Shown here: one piece after another, positions 47,481-61,110 of the stretch
How the letters are laid out: each line of letters starts with the position of its first letter
Position numbering within the stretch: the first letter of the stretch is position 1
Source of the DNA: Inia geoffrensis
Lineage: Eukaryota > Chordata > Mammalia > Artiodactyla > Iniidae
Direction of reading: 5' to 3'
NCBI GenBank assembly: GCA_036417435.1
Contig: CM070900.1
Coordinates: 123,458,315-123,522,314, forward strand
DNA: 64,000 nt
The notes under the pieces: generated by a model
Database searches by the model: none
Seen by the model: the letters and a program-made list of their open reading frames with translations, nothing else
Told to the model about the DNA's origin: nothing
Position numbers and translations under genes: made by a program

Positions 47481-48590
47481 TCTGTTACATGCAATCAAAT
47501 GCACAGAGGAGAGGTTAAGAGACTTCCTAGGATGACAGCAACAGCTGGGCAGCAGGCCTAGGAAACAACCAGTTCAGATGAGCAGGAGGACAAAGGGCTC
47601 CAGGAAGAATGACACCAGTTGGGGAAAACTGGAACCAACAGGTTCAGTCATGTGGAAAACTGTCTAGAGAGGTGTTTTGCAAAGCTACTGGAGGATACAG
47701 GAATTTTCAACAATAGACTCAAATAAAACAATGGAAGAATAAAAACAATTATTACCTTCAAGAAAAACGTTGTACAAGAAAGAAAATATACTTGGCTCAT
47801 GAGTAAGCAATATGTACTGGCAGTAATAGTGAAAACAATGAATGTGAATGAAACGGAAAAAACGTGAAACTACTATACCAGGAGGAAGGGGAAGGGAGGG
47901 CGGAAGACCCTCATTTAACAGAAGTCAGTAAATATTGTGTCAGGTTGATGAACCAAGAGATAGGAAAATGAGCACAGTATTTAGACCTATGGAAGAAATG
48001 GATGAGAGTCAAAAGCAGTTGCCCTGGGACCGGGATGGAGAGGGGCCGTGGAGTAATAAAAGGATGGAAGCAGGGGACCACTGCCTGTTAGCATGAGTCT
48101 TTAGCATTATTTAGTTTTTAAAAATTATGCTCATGAATAAAAATCTAAATCAATAAAATAAAATGCCAAAACACTTAAGATGTAAGGGTCTGGGTTAGTA
48201 GTCAGTTCACATCAAACACTTACCACTGACCCTTCCCTGCTAGTGAACTCTGTTTTGTTTATCCCATTGGATTTTAGCTTATAAGCTCCTCCTGTCACTT
48301 TGGATGCAGATGAATAGATACAAAACTGCTTCCATGAGAGAATTTATGATGTGTTTTTCAAGACCGCATGGTGGTGAAAGGCCAGGACTGCCTAACATTA
48401 CATTTATCTTAGGTCCAGTGCTTTGTGTTATTTGGGCCAGTTGCCTGATATCTTTTTCAGGTCCATCCTTACTTATTACTTTTCCAAAATAAAATCTGGA
48501 CTCTGGAGTATCTTTGATAATGGATTTTCCATTGTAGCACACCAATTGCATAAACCATCACTGGCCCACAGCTTAAAAAAAATTATTATT

Positions 48591-48806
48591 GGGCTTCCCT
48601 GGTGACACAGTGGTTGAGAGTCTGCCTGCCGATGCAGGGGACGTGGGTTCGTGCCCCGGTCCGGGAAGATCCCACATGCCGCGGGGCGGCTGGGCCCGTG
48701 AGCCATGGCCGCTGAGCCTGCATGTCCGGAGCCTGTGCTCCACAACGGGAGAGGCCACAACAGTGAGAGGCCTGTGTACCGCAAAAAAAAAAAAAAAAAA
48801 AAAAAT
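48591..48806 (+). mobile_element. Young CHR SINE in MSH3 intron 22
   Basis: From 'gggcttccctggtgacacag' through the ~190-base body to a poly-A of ~23. The flanks are both 'aaaaattatt'-like, so the exact duplication is blurred by the A-rich target. Confidence 0.93.
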
Positions 48807-49470
48807 TATTGAACAGGGGGTAAAAAATAAAAAAGCTAAAAGCTACTATATTACTTACAGCACTTGAATTTTTTCTATTGGCTAATGATGTTCTTTTTCA
48901 TTTCTGTGACATGAGTAGTAAGCAGAAGGCTAGGAAAAATACTGTAGCTCCCATATACCATTTCTAGCAGAGCAGAAGAGAACCTGCAGGCAGAGGACAT
49001 GGATTCTAGGCTCAGTTCAGCCCCCACCCAGGTGGCTGACATGAGGAACCCACTTTACCTGAGATTCACTTTCCTTGTCAAATTAAGATAACATGTATGG
49101 CCAGTATAGAGTATTGCTCTTAGTAAGTAGTTAATGCTAAATGATATTTTGGGAAATGTACTGAGTATTTTTAAAGATAACTAATACACTTGACTGTTAG
49201 GGCATCTTTTCTGAGATGGATCTAAGAATAAAACCTAAATGACCCCCTCACCCCACCTTCTTCTTGTAGAAAAATGAGATAAGGAGGGCCAGAGAAGGAT
49301 TCAGACATGGCGAGGATAAATGCAAATTCTATCTGACCCTAAGCTTAGAGAAAATGAATTTGGACAAATGTCAATTACAATCAACATTCACAGCTTTTAT
49401 GATTAATAAGCAATAAGTTCATGCTCCTATGAACTTCAAGTTATAAATTATGAAAACCAACAGAATTCTA

Positions 49471-49659
<189 letters not shown>

Positions 49660-49684
49660 TTATTTTTAAATTTTAATTTAAACT

Positions 49685-49821
49685 TTTCTCCAACTTTATT
49701 TTGAAAAATTTCAAACCTTCATAAAAGCTTCAAGACAAGTACAATGAACACTCATGTATTCTTTATCCAGACAACCATTTGTTAATATTTTGCCATATTT
49801 CCCCTTTCTTCCTCCCTCCCC

Positions 49822-49865
<44 letters not shown>

Positions 49866-50685
49866 ACTTTTTTCCTGAACCATTTGAGAACTGTAGACAT
49901 CATGACTCTTGGACCCTAAATACTTAAGATTCTATCTTCTGAAAACAAAAAATATAACAAAAAATATAACCAGAATAAAATTATTATACTCAAGAAGTTT
50001 AACAATGATATATCACTATTTACTAACATATAGTCCATGAATTTCCCTTACTGTCCCAATAATGTTCTTCAGAAATTTCTTTATATTAAAAAAAAAAATC
50101 AAGACTCATGTGGTGCCCTTAGTCATATCTCTTTAGTCCCCATTAATCTAGAACAGTTCCCCAGACTTCTCTTTTTTCACTTCTATGTCTTTAAAATTTT
50201 TGAAGTATCCAGGAAGGCTGTTTTGCATAATCTCCCTCAATTTGGATTTGCCTCATTCAATTCAGATTAAAACTTATTACCAGCAATATTACATATATAC
50301 GGAGGTGACATACCCTTTTCAGTATATCACATCAGGAGGTACATGATGTCAGTCTGATCTATTACTGGGGATGCTAAAGCTGATTATTTGGTTTAAGTGT
50401 GTGTCCAGAAGATTCCTTCACTGTACTGACACCTCTCTCCTTTGTTATTAATAAATAACTTGGGGGGTGATACTTGGAAACTGTGTGAATATCATTTTCT
50501 CCAACAATCTTTCACCCAAAGTTTTTACTATCTGTTGATCATCATTGCCTGAATCAGTTATTATTCTGGTAGTTAATAAATGTCGATTAAAAAAAAAAAA
50601 GCGTTCTCTATTAGCTGGAATTTTGTAAAGTAGAGCTTTCCCTTCTTCCTCCCTACCCTCACCATTTTAAAATTTATTTTTGTGT
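49685..50685 (-). mobile_element. Old LINE-1 (L1ME-like) 3' UTR
   Basis: Reversed L1M 3' UTR: 'gttaatattttgccatattt', 'ctgaaccatttgagaactgt', 'gtcccaataatgttcttcag', 'catcaggaggtacatgatgt' and 'cctgaatcagttattattct'. It contains the CA microsatellite at 49826-49867. Confidence 0.8.
49826..49867. repeat. (CA)n microsatellite in MSH3 intron 21
   Basis: About 16 uninterrupted CA units plus a broken one, ~200 bases upstream of MSH3 exon 22 on the gene's strand. It grew from a CA-rich site inside the L1M 3' UTR. Confidence 0.96.
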
Positions 50686-51384
50686 TGTTAGTATCAGTAC
50701 AGACTTGTGGATTACTTAATTAGCAATGTTTTAAAGCACAGTTATACGTGTTCTAGAAATCCCCATCTTAAGGGAAGTTAACACCAAATCTTGGTCTAAA
50801 AATTAGCAGAAGAGGGTAATCAAATTGAAGAACTCCAGTTTTCATTCATCTGCCATTCGCCTTATTAAAAGTCAGAACATAGGCCTTTTCTCTAAAAACA
50901 ATTACAAATAAACCTATTAAGGCAGAATCTCTTTGACAAGTTGCTCTTAAAATCTGCCCTGAAATATCTTAGGACCAGCTGTCTCCCCAGTGTCCCTTCC
51001 CTGAGCTGATGGGCATTTCTAGCTGGAAGACCTAAGGGTTTGGGTTACACCACTGCCCCCCTCAAGGCCATTTTCACCCTGCAGCAGCAACAAGTAGCCT
51101 CCCTGACTCCTCCTCTTCCTCTCTTCCCCATCCCAGCAATCAAAAGACATCATGAAAAATAAAGATTTTCATCCATAAAAAGGTTAGGGACTCTTGTTCC
51201 TGAAGAATCCTCTTCAATGACTTAACTCCAAGGTAAACTTTATCTAAAACACTTTCTTCATCAACATTTAAAATATCCAAAAACTGCTACAGAAGCATTG
51301 AAAACATAAGTGACAAATTCAATTCTGTCCTAATTTGTTCCTGAAGGTTCTTAAATGACTCTCTGAAATTGTGACAAACTGCTT

Positions 51385-51865
51385 TTGGCAGCCAGCCTCC
51401 AACATGGCCCCAGAGATCTTAGCTTCCCAATGCTCAAGCTCTTGAGTAGCCTCTTCCACACTGATCAGGGCTGGCCCTGTGTAGTCAACGTGATGGCAAA
51501 ATAAAATGCACTGCTGCTTCTACCTTGGCCTCTTGGAATGCCTCCTCTGGGGGAAGCCAGATGCCACTCTGTAAGGATACTCAAGCAGCCTGTGGAGAGG
51601 CTCATAGCGAAACAAATTGAGGGCCTGGCCAATCGCCAGCACCAACTTGCCAGCCATGTGCGTGAGCCACATTGGAAGAGGATCCTGTAGCCCTGGGTGA
51701 CAACTTGACTGCAACCTCAGAAGAGGCCCTGGGCCAAAACCACCCAGCCAGGCTGCTCCCAAATTTCTCACCTCCAGATACTCTGAGAGACAATAAATGA
51801 TTATTGTTGTTTTAAGCCACCAAGTTTCAGGGTATTTTGTTATGCAGTCATAGTAACTGATACAC
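51385..51865 (+). repeat. MaLR-type (ERVL-MaLR) solo LTR
   Basis: It has the same layout as the LTR at 43605-44192: 'cagcctccaacatggcccca' near the start and 'caataaatgattattgttgt', 'tttaagccaccaagttt', 'agtaactgatac' at the end. Confidence 0.75.
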
Positions 51866-52015
51866 TGCTATAGAGTAGATACAATTAAAGGAAACTCGAA
51901 GTTGACAAATTAAGCTCTGTCATAATTTGTTCCTAAAGGCTCAAAATAAAGGAATGTCTTAATTAATCTAGTTTCTATTAAATGAAAGATTCTTTAAATT
52001 CTGTAGTGCTTTACA

Positions 52016-52304
52016 ATTTTCCAAAGTTTCATGCATATGATTTCATATATCCCCATAATAACCCTTTTTCCCCTTAACCCTAAAAAGCCCCTACCTGCTT
52101 CCTTCTCCCCACTAGTTTGCTCTCTGTATATGTGAGTCTGCTTCTTTTTTGTTATATTCACCAGTTTGTTGTATTTTCTGATTCGACATAAGTGATATCA
52201 TACAGTATTTGTCTTCCTCTGTCTGACCTATTTCACTTAGCATAATGCCCATCCATGTTGCTGCAAATGGCAAAATTCCATTTTTTTTTACAGCTGAGTA
52301 GTAT
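52016..52304 (-). mobile_element. LINE-1 3'-region fragment, interrupted at its right end
   Basis: Reversed tail with 'cactagtttgctctctgtat', 'acataagtgatatcatacag', 'atccatgttgctgcaaatgg' and 'acagctgagtagtat', where another L1 tail is inserted. Confidence 0.8.
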
Positions 52305-52422
52305 CCTTTTTTTTTTTAACATCTTTATTGGAGTATAATTGCTTTACAATGGTGTGTTAGTTTCTGCTGTATAACAAAGTGAATCAGCTATACATATATC
52401 CCCATATCTCCTCCCTCTTGCA
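52305..52422 (-). mobile_element. Very short (~118-base) LINE-1 3'-end insertion
   Basis: Poly-T followed by 'aacatctttattggagtata' through 'ctcctccctcttgca', then cut. The duplication 'tgagtagtat' is exact at 52295-52304 and 52423-52432. The tail is nearly identical to that of the L1 at 15405-16026. Confidence 0.92.
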
Positions 52423-52973
52423 TGAGTAGTATTCTTAAATGAATGTTTAAAAAGTGTGTTTTGGAGGCAGATATAGAACCTGAACCTGTAGTTTCTACAA
52501 TGATTAAAGAAAAGTTCCTGAGCTATATCTTTTTGAAAATACAGAATTTCTTTAAAAGTAAAAAGTGTTTATTTTAAAACAGAAAATATGTCATCACTAA
52601 CTATGTAATCTAACTAAACATTTAAACAAAAAACTGAGGGCCACAAAACTTTAAAGAAAAGGAGATTTTATTTTTGCAAAGAAATACGAGCAAAAATGTG
52701 CTTTTATTGGCTATTTAAGGAAGAAAGAAAGAAATGAAAATGGAAGGAGGACACAGAGACAAAGAAAAGTGTAAAAAGTAGAGAACAAAAAAGAAAAAGA
52801 AAAACCAAAGAGACAAGGTTCAGGGGCAGGTGCTAAGGTGAGAGAAAAAAAGGAGAGATCAAAATGAACAAAAACAGAGACAGTTAATAAAGGGGACAGT
52901 TTGATGGAGATGACAGGGGTGCAAAGTTTGACACAAACAAAAGTTCACATTCAGATGCTTAGAAACAAACTCT

Positions 52974-53287
52974 GGGACTTCCCTGGTGGCGCAGTGGTTA
53001 AGAATCCACCTGCCAATGCAGGGGACATGGGTTCGATCCCTGGTCGGGAAGATCCCACGTGCCGCGGAGCAACCAAGCCCATGCACCTCAACTACTGAGC
53101 CTGCTCTCCAGAGTCCGCGAGCCACAACTACTGAAGTCCGCGCACCTAGAGCCTGTGCTCTGCAACAAGAGAAGCCACCACAATGAGAAGCCCACGCGCT
53201 GCAGTAGAGTAGCCCCCGCTCGCCACAACTAGAGAAAGCCCACGCACAGCAACAAAGACCCAATGCAAACAAACAAACAAAAAAAAA
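52974..53287 (+). mobile_element. Long CHR SINE in MSH3 intron 21
   Basis: Complete head ('gggacttccctggtggcgca', 'gggttcgatccctggtc') and body, tail AAACAAACAAACAAAA. The flanks 'aaacaaactct' and 'aaaatgaactct' suggest a short imperfect target duplication. Confidence 0.93.
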
Positions 53288-53678
53288 TGAACTCTGAAAA
53301 AAAAAAAGACACATGCACTGAAGGTGTTACTACGATAGAGACACTGAAAGATCAGATCAAAGGTCTTATAAGGAGATCTTCTAGGATATTGTTGAAAGAA
53401 GTATTTCACAGGGCAAAAATGGCACTATCTCTTATTTGGTTCTTTTCTCAAGGATTGGGTTGCAGGTGGATAGACCCTGCTCTTGATTTAGTTTGCCAAG
53501 GAGAGTAAGATACAGTTCTAGGTGGAAATATTGCTAAGGAGGCCTTTCTCCTACTGACCAGGTTTATTCTGCCTCAGCAAAAGAAAGCAAGACACATCAA
53601 AGTACCAATGTTACTTAGGGCCAATCTACCTGAGTTCCATGTATAGCATTTGAATGATCAATTGCAGGAACAGGATCA

Positions 53679-54050
<372 letters not shown>

Positions 54051-54405
54051 CTACAGGGGTTTATGTACTTTGAGCCAATAACAGCTGAAATTGTATTAAA
54101 CAAAAGAAAATATGTTGGATATAAAGACTGTCTAACATCAAATGGCACCTTATAGAAACATTCTGGGTAGAACCTGAGGTACTGGGCAGAGCTCTTGAAA
54201 AGCAGGGAAACCTCTGACTCGGCCTCTTTCTGACCAATCATTTCAAATCAAAGTTTTGGTACTCACAGGGGAAAACAACGCTTCTCTGTATCACTGTGTG
54301 TAAAATCCATGAGTACTAGCATGCTGTACAATCAAAGGCTTTTTCCAGTGTTTCCTGAAGAAGATTCCACACTGATATCACAAATTAAAGTGCCATGTTG
54401 AAATA

Positions 54406-54433
54406 AATTTTTTTTTTTTTTTTTTTTTTTTTT
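54406..54433. repeat. Long T mononucleotide tract
   Basis: About 28 consecutive T on the plus strand (A on the gene's strand) in MSH3 intron 20, with no SINE or L1 body attached on either side. Confidence 0.95.
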
Positions 54434-57324
54434 ACTAGAGCTACAATTATGGAGGTTTAAATAACTTCAGACACCTAATACAGGTTCCTAAAGTGGACTT
54501 CATGGAACAGTGTTCTCAGAGATGTCAAGAAACAGGTTCAAAAGTTGTAGGGGTTCTTTCCTGTAAGACTTCTTAGAGCCTTTAATATTCTACTACATAC
54601 TGTGCATTTCTTACACCTGATCTAGTACACAGCATTTCTAACTCATTTAACCATGGACCCTTGAAACTTCTCCTGGAGCACCTTCTGACAATAATGGTTT
54701 ACAGAACACATTTGAGAGAATGTAAAAAGAAATCTGGGGGAAAAAATTAGGTATTTGCACTCCAGGTCATGCAGTTTGCAGCAAAAGCTAGAATTCAGAC
54801 TCTGACCCCCTAGCCAACTTTGTGGACGCTGGTGACTATTTTCTCAGCAAAATACCTTCATCAATTTAGGTTTTCTACAACAGTTCACATGTGACCTACA
54901 GCAGCATAGTATGTCTCTTATTTCTGGAAAAACTCATGGTAAAACCGAGCCTTAACTATCCTGTGGCTGGAGCCACATACTGGGCAGGAGCAATGGAGTA
55001 TAATGCCCACCTCCTCACTTCCAAAGACTGGTGGCACCTTAGGAGAACTGCTCCAGTAATCAGTGGCATTTAGAAACTGTAATTAAATACATCTATGATG
55101 GAGGTGATAGTGCTGTCGATTCTGTAAAATCGATAACTACAAAACATAATTTCTGAAATGTTGCTAACTCAGGAGCATTCTGGTTAATTTTTCAAAGTTT
55201 AAATCCTGTTATTTACCTCAATTTTCAATGTTTACTTTACTAATATGTTCCCTACCACAAAGCAAGAATATTAAACTTTCCTATCCCTGCAACCACTCTG
55301 AATTCTTCAGAACCATAATGTTTGATTCGCACTTAACAATGTTTGATTTTATTCCTGACAGGTTGTGAACTGACAAAAAGAACATATCTTTCGCTGATAA
55401 TAAAATCGCTCTGATAAGGCAAATATGTGGGGGGGGGATCTTTGATTCAAGAGTTAGAAAAACAAGCAAGCACTGGCTAAGATTTTAATGCAACAGTTTA
55501 CGTACACTTAAGTGCTTTCTAGAGATACTACGGTAACAGAGTGGTCTCACTGGGAACTGCAGGAATTGTAGAATGATCAATCAATAAAAAAAGATTGAAG
55601 CTAATTGGTTCTTTCAGAAAAAAAAAAAACGACAACAAAGATGTGTCCCTACTCACACCATATTCCAAAAACAATGTATATGACTTTAAAAGTTGAATGT
55701 AAAAATAGAAACCATAAACATACCAAGCAATCTAGATGAAATTTCATCTCTAGACAGGTGGGTGGATGGCTTTATATACGTGGCATCAAAACGTGTGTAG
55801 CAAAACGCCATGGTACCAACGTGTCTTACGGTATTACAGGGTTTCTGTCCTTAAGGAGGTCAGGCCAGATTTCAGGGGATCTTGGGTGTATTTTTATTAA
55901 ACAATGGTCCCAACTCTACTATTAGACCCGTAGTTTTCAAATACCTTTTACTTGTTAAATCCTTTGTTCACATGAAATTTTACAAAGAAACTCACTTTGC
56001 CGATGAGATCAAAGGAACACTGATTTGGTCAAGAACCCAGCACTATGAGGCCTCGCTTCCCCTTCTAGAGGGGGCTCTGTGGGACCCCTAACACCTTGTA
56101 GAACAGTCTGAAAGCCACTCCATTATAGGAGCCAAAACATTTTTTCACAATTCTATTTTCCATAGCACCTGATGATAAAGTAGCAATGCTGCCCAGCAGA
56201 CACTAAAGAAATGGTGGCGCCTTAACCAGTCACTGAGGCCATTGGGGAAGTATGTGTTTGTAACTGTGGGAACTGTTTATTGATAAAAATATTTTCTGTT
56301 AACTTCTCTTAAGAAATTTCTTTTAAGGAATTCCTCTTCTTAAATTTATTTTTCCAATAAATTTCAGCAATATAAAGATTTTATATGATTCTGATGGACA
56401 CAGAATTTTATCAATAAATCCATTTTCCTTTTGGTCTTGGTTACTAGGAAACAACTGGATAGCACCTTATAATGACAAATAGCAACACTGACTTTATCTT
56501 AGGTTTCTATCCTTACTTGTCCTTGATTTTTGAATACCATTTTACTTTCTTATTGTCCTGCTCTATTGTATATATCCCAGTAAACTGTCTAAAATAAGTT
56601 TTGGAAATAAGGCAGGGTATAACACCGTTAACAAAAGGTCTGTAATTTTCTATTAATCCAACAAGCATTTACAACACATCCTACTGGACAATGATTCTGA
56701 AATTTTTCAAATGTTAAAATATGTTAGAGATTTAAGGAATTCAGAACATATGTCATTATTATCATTCTGCCTGTATTTGTATTCAAATGCAGGGAAAAAT
56801 GGAAAATGCATTCTTTAGGTTTCATCTCAGAGTAAGTTTGCTCTGACAGGTTACAGATATGTGATTAAGAAAAAAAAAATCACTCTGATATTTTTAGGAG
56901 TGGTGGCTGACTAATCTTTCTAATCCCCTACTCCCTCCTCGTCTAACCCTTATATAGGTCAACAAAGCTTAATAAAGCATTAATGGAGAAAAGAAATTAC
57001 TACTTTTCTGAATCAGTTTCTAAAATCAAGAATACTTTCATGAAAATTTGAACAAGGGTTTGTTTTTATGAGCTCTTGATATTTTGAGATAACATTCTAC
57101 ATGTTTCTAAATTATAGCAAATAGGGTGGGGCTCTGTCCCTTCAAACCACAATCTTATGAAAGGAAAATGCTAGCAGGAGGGAGAAATTCTGAAATTAAC
57201 AGGTGGAAAAAAGGATTCTTTATATTGAATGATAAGTAATTGGAGCTTAAATATGAAAACTGTTAACTAGAGGAAATGATTATTGTACTGCATCAGGATT
57301 TCTTGGGACATACTTTAAGTGCTT

Positions 57325-57842
57325 TTAAAATAATATATAAGTACATATATTTTACATATATATAACTAAAATTTACCATTTTTAAAAAATATTTATTTAT
57401 TTTTGGCTGTGTTGGGTCTTCGTTGCTGTGCTTTCTCCAGCTGTGGCGAGCTGGGGCTACTCTTCGTTGCGGTGCGCAGGCTTCTCCTTGTGGTGACTTC
57501 TCTTTTTGTGGAGCACAGGCTCTAGGCACGCGGGCTTCAGTAGTTGTGGCATGCAGGCTCAGTAGTTGTGGCTCTCGGGCTCTAGAGCGCAGGCTCAGTA
57601 GTTGTGGCACACGTAAAATTTACCATTTTAACACTTTTTAGGTGTATAATTCAGTGGTATTAAGCACGTTCACAATGTTGTGCAGTCATCACTACTATCC
57701 ATTAGCAGAACTTTTTCATAATCTCAAAATAACCCATCAAAAAATAACTCCCTGTTCTTCTCTCCCCTCAGCCTCTGCCTCTATGAATCTGCCTCTTCTA
57801 GTTCCTCAGATAAGTGAAATCATACTCTATTTGTCCTCTAAG
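57325..57842 (-). mobile_element. Old LINE-1 3' end, split by a SINE
   Basis: The left piece ends at 57382 and the right piece starts at 57614 with the duplicated 'taaaatttaccatttt', then continues 'attcagtggtattaagcacg' and 'cctctatgaatctgcctctt'. It is similar to the L1 tail at 8828-9190. Confidence 0.75.
57383..57613 (-). mobile_element. CHR SINE, head-truncated, with perfect 16-base duplication
   Basis: Reversed tail and body ('tttttggctgtgttgggtct' to 'cagtagttgtggcacac'). The tRNA-like head is missing. The flanks at 57367-57382 and 57614-57629 are identical over 16 bases. Confidence 0.93.
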
Positions 57843-59199
57843 TGTTTTGTATAGGAGGGCTTTTATATTAGCTAATTTTGCCTTCTTTTTGGAATTGAAG
57901 ATGTTCTACTCACTTCATTTCGCTAAAAACTTTGCAGAATTCTCTACAGTATGGGTGTTTTAGCTTGGGGTTTTTTTTGCATATTATGTAATTTTTAGAG
58001 AAGGAAATAATCTCCTGAATAGCAAAGTACTCTAACTTAAGAAGGATGGTGTAAAGAAGAAAAAAAAAGTTAAAGTCTAAGAAGAGAAAAAAGGCTTCAA
58101 AAGAATACCAAATATCGAAAGATGTATAGATACAGCATGGTATTTAAAAGGTATAAAAAAATGTGAAGTAGTAGATCTGTATCACATTTACACATAAACA
58201 TTAACCCAGCAATGGAATGAAATCACAAATAATTTACCATTACACGTGTGCATTTTTTAAAGCCTGGAAGGCCATACACCTAAAGGACGATTTCCAGGTA
58301 GTGGAATTACAGGTGATTTAAATTTTTTTCCTTTTTGAGCTTTTCTATAGTTTTAAATTTTGCACAATGAACAAGCTTTACAGTATCATTAGAAAAACAA
58401 ATGTTACTTTAAAAATCACAGTACATTTAAAACACTTTATACTCTATTGATACATTTAAAACACTTTATACTCTACTGTACCATTGTGTTAAGACAAGGC
58501 AAAATGATTGCAATTACCAAGATAAATAACCAGCTTTCTTCTACCAATATCAAAAACACCTCATTAGCAGTAATGAAATTATTATAATAGATAATGAAAA
58601 AGGATTTTTTATCTAGGGTAATTGTTTCTAACAGCTGCAATCAGATCACACTATGGTATTTAAAGTCAATTTATAACAGCTATTACAGTGAACTGCAAAT
58701 ATAACCAAGCAAAAAAACACTACAACAATCTTTCAGTGTCAATGGAAACATAGCTGAAAATCAAGGCAGCAATCCAAGAAAATGCCAAACTTGTATTGGC
58801 TCACATGAAACCATGTTCACTAGAACCACCTACAAAGCACATGCAGGCCACATAAGGACACAGGTGTTCTCCTATCAAAGGAAACCCACAGTGTGCTGAC
58901 CGGGCAAATCATTCCCCAACACATCTACTTGTCTATTCAGTGGGATAGTCCCAAGAAATTCAAAGGAAAATAGTTAACTATTTCTTAACTATTTTCTGTG
59001 AAACACAAATAATTAAGGCCATCAAAGCAAGGATAAATCAGTCGTGAGGGAAAAGACTACCCAGATTAATTAATAAGATCAATACAGGGAAACGCGACAC
59101 AACCAGAGGAGGCATTCTTATAACTGAACTCACACTATGAGCTTGAGCAAATCACAATCTGTTTCTGTTTTTCCTTCTGTAAAATGTCAAGTGTTAAAA

Positions 59200-59255
59200 C
59201 TAAATAATAGCTCCTAAACCTGTCTATGTTTCTGAGTCACTTGCAGAGGTTCTTT
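59200..59255 (+). repeat. MER5A-like relic, left part (split by an inverted L1)
   Basis: 'cctgtctatgtttctgagtc' and 'acttgcagaggttc' continue, after the L1, at 60963 with 'gagttcttaattacaaagtc' and onward to 'caggtgactctgaagc' (~61107), as expected for one MER5A-type element. Confidence 0.6.
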
Positions 59256-60957
59256 TTTTTTTAAAAATTTTTTTCAGTTGAAGTATAGTTGATTTACAAT
59301 GTCATATTAGTTTCAGGTGTACAGCACAGTGATTCAGTTATATATATGTAAATATGTGTGTGTGTGTGTGTTTTTTCAGATTCTTTTCACTTATAGGTTA
59401 TTACAAAATATTGCGTACAATTCCCTGTACTATATGGTAGGTACCTGTTGGTTATCTATTATATAAACAGTAGTGTGTATATATTAATCCCAACCTCCTA
59501 ATTTATCACCCCCTCTTTCCCCTTTGATAGCCATAAGTTTGCTTTCTATGTCTGTGGGGCTATTTCTGCTTTGTAAGTTAAGTTCAATTGAACCTTTTTT
59601 TTTTTTTTAACATTCCACATATAAGGGATATCATATGATATTTTTCTTTCTCTGACTTACTTCACTTAGCATGATAATCTCTAGGTCCATCCATGTTGCT
59701 GCAAATGGCATTATATCATTCTTTTCTATGGCTGAGTAATAATCCATTGTGTATGTATACACACACACACACACATCCCACATCCTCTTTATTCAGTCAT
59801 CTGTCAAAGGACATTTAGGTTGCTTCCATGTCTTGGCTACTGTAAACAGTGCTGCAATGAACATTGGGGTGCATGTATCTTTTTGAATTATAGTTTTCTC
59901 CAGATATACGCCCAGGAGTGGGACTGCTGGATCATATGGCAACCCTATTTTTAGTTTTTTAAAGAACATCCAAACTGTTTTCCATAGTAGCTGTACCAAT
60001 TTACATTCCCACCAACAGTGTAGGAGGGTTTCTTTTTCTCCAGACCCTTTCTAGCATTTATTATTTGTAGACTTTTTGATGATGGCCCTTCTGACTGGAG
60101 TGAGATGATACCTCACTGTAGTTTTTATATCCATTTCTCTAATAATTAGCAATGTTGAGCATTTTTCCATGTGCCTGTTGGCCATCTGGATGTCTTCCTT
60201 GGAGAAATGTCTACAGATTCAATGCAATCCCTATCAAATTACCAAGGGCATTTTTCACAAAACTAGAACAAAAATTTTAAAATCTGTATGGAAACACAAA
60301 AGACCCTGAATAGCCAAAACAATCTTGAGAAAGAAAAATGCAGCTGAAAGAATCAGGCTCCCTGGCCTCAGACTACACTGCAAAGCTATAGTAATCAAAA
60401 CAGTATGGTACTGGCACAAAAACAGACACACAAATCAGTGGAACAGGATAGAAAGCCCAGAAGTAAACCCATGTACCTATGGTCAATTAATCTACAACAA
60501 AGGAGGTAAGAATATACAATGGAGAAAAGACAGGCTCTTCAATAAGTGGTGCTCCAAAAACTGGACAGTTACATTTAAAAGAATGAAATTAGAACATTCT
60601 CTAACACCATACACAAAAACAAACTCAAAATGGATTAAAGACCTAAATGTAGGACCAGATACTATAAAACTCCTAGAGGAAAATATAGGCAAAAAGCTCT
60701 TTGATGTATATTATAGCAATATTTTTTTGTATCTGTCTTCTAGAGTAATTTTTTTGTATCTGTCTCCTAGAGTAATAAAAACAAAAATAAACAAATGAGA
60801 CCTAATTAAACTTAAAAGATTTTGCACACCAAAGGAAACTGTAAACAAAATGAAAAGACAACCTACTGAATGGGAGAAAATATTTGCAAATGATGCAACT
60901 GACAAGGGATTAATTTCCAAAATATAAAAACAGCAAACAGCCCAATCAAAAATGGGA
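59256..60957 (-). mobile_element. LINE-1 with 5' inversion (twin-priming product)
   Basis: 59256-60211 is a reversed L1 3' end, running from the T-rich tail back to 'ggagaaatgtcta' in ORF2. At 60212 the orientation flips: 60212-60957 is plus-strand ORF2 ([20 protein letters not shown] near 60325; [16 protein letters not shown] near 60408), ending at 'aaaatgggaagacctaa'. In L1 order the inverted part ends about where the other part begins, so the two abut. All frames are broken. Confidence 0.9.
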
Positions 60958-60962
60958 AGACC

Positions 60963-61110
60963 TAAGCATGAGTTCTTAATTACAAAGTCCAGGAGTCTCC
61001 TTCATCATACCGATAACAACTGTATCTCCAGGGAATCTACATTCCAGGGGCATGCCTGGAATCTGCACTTAAAACTAAACGAAACCAAACCCTCAGGTGA
61101 CTCTGAAGCA
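60963..61110 (+). repeat. MER5A-like relic, right part
   Basis: Continuation of the element at 59200-59255: 'ttccaggggcatgcctggaa', 'tctgcacttaaaactaaacg' and 'ctcaggtgactctgaagc'. Confidence 0.6.
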
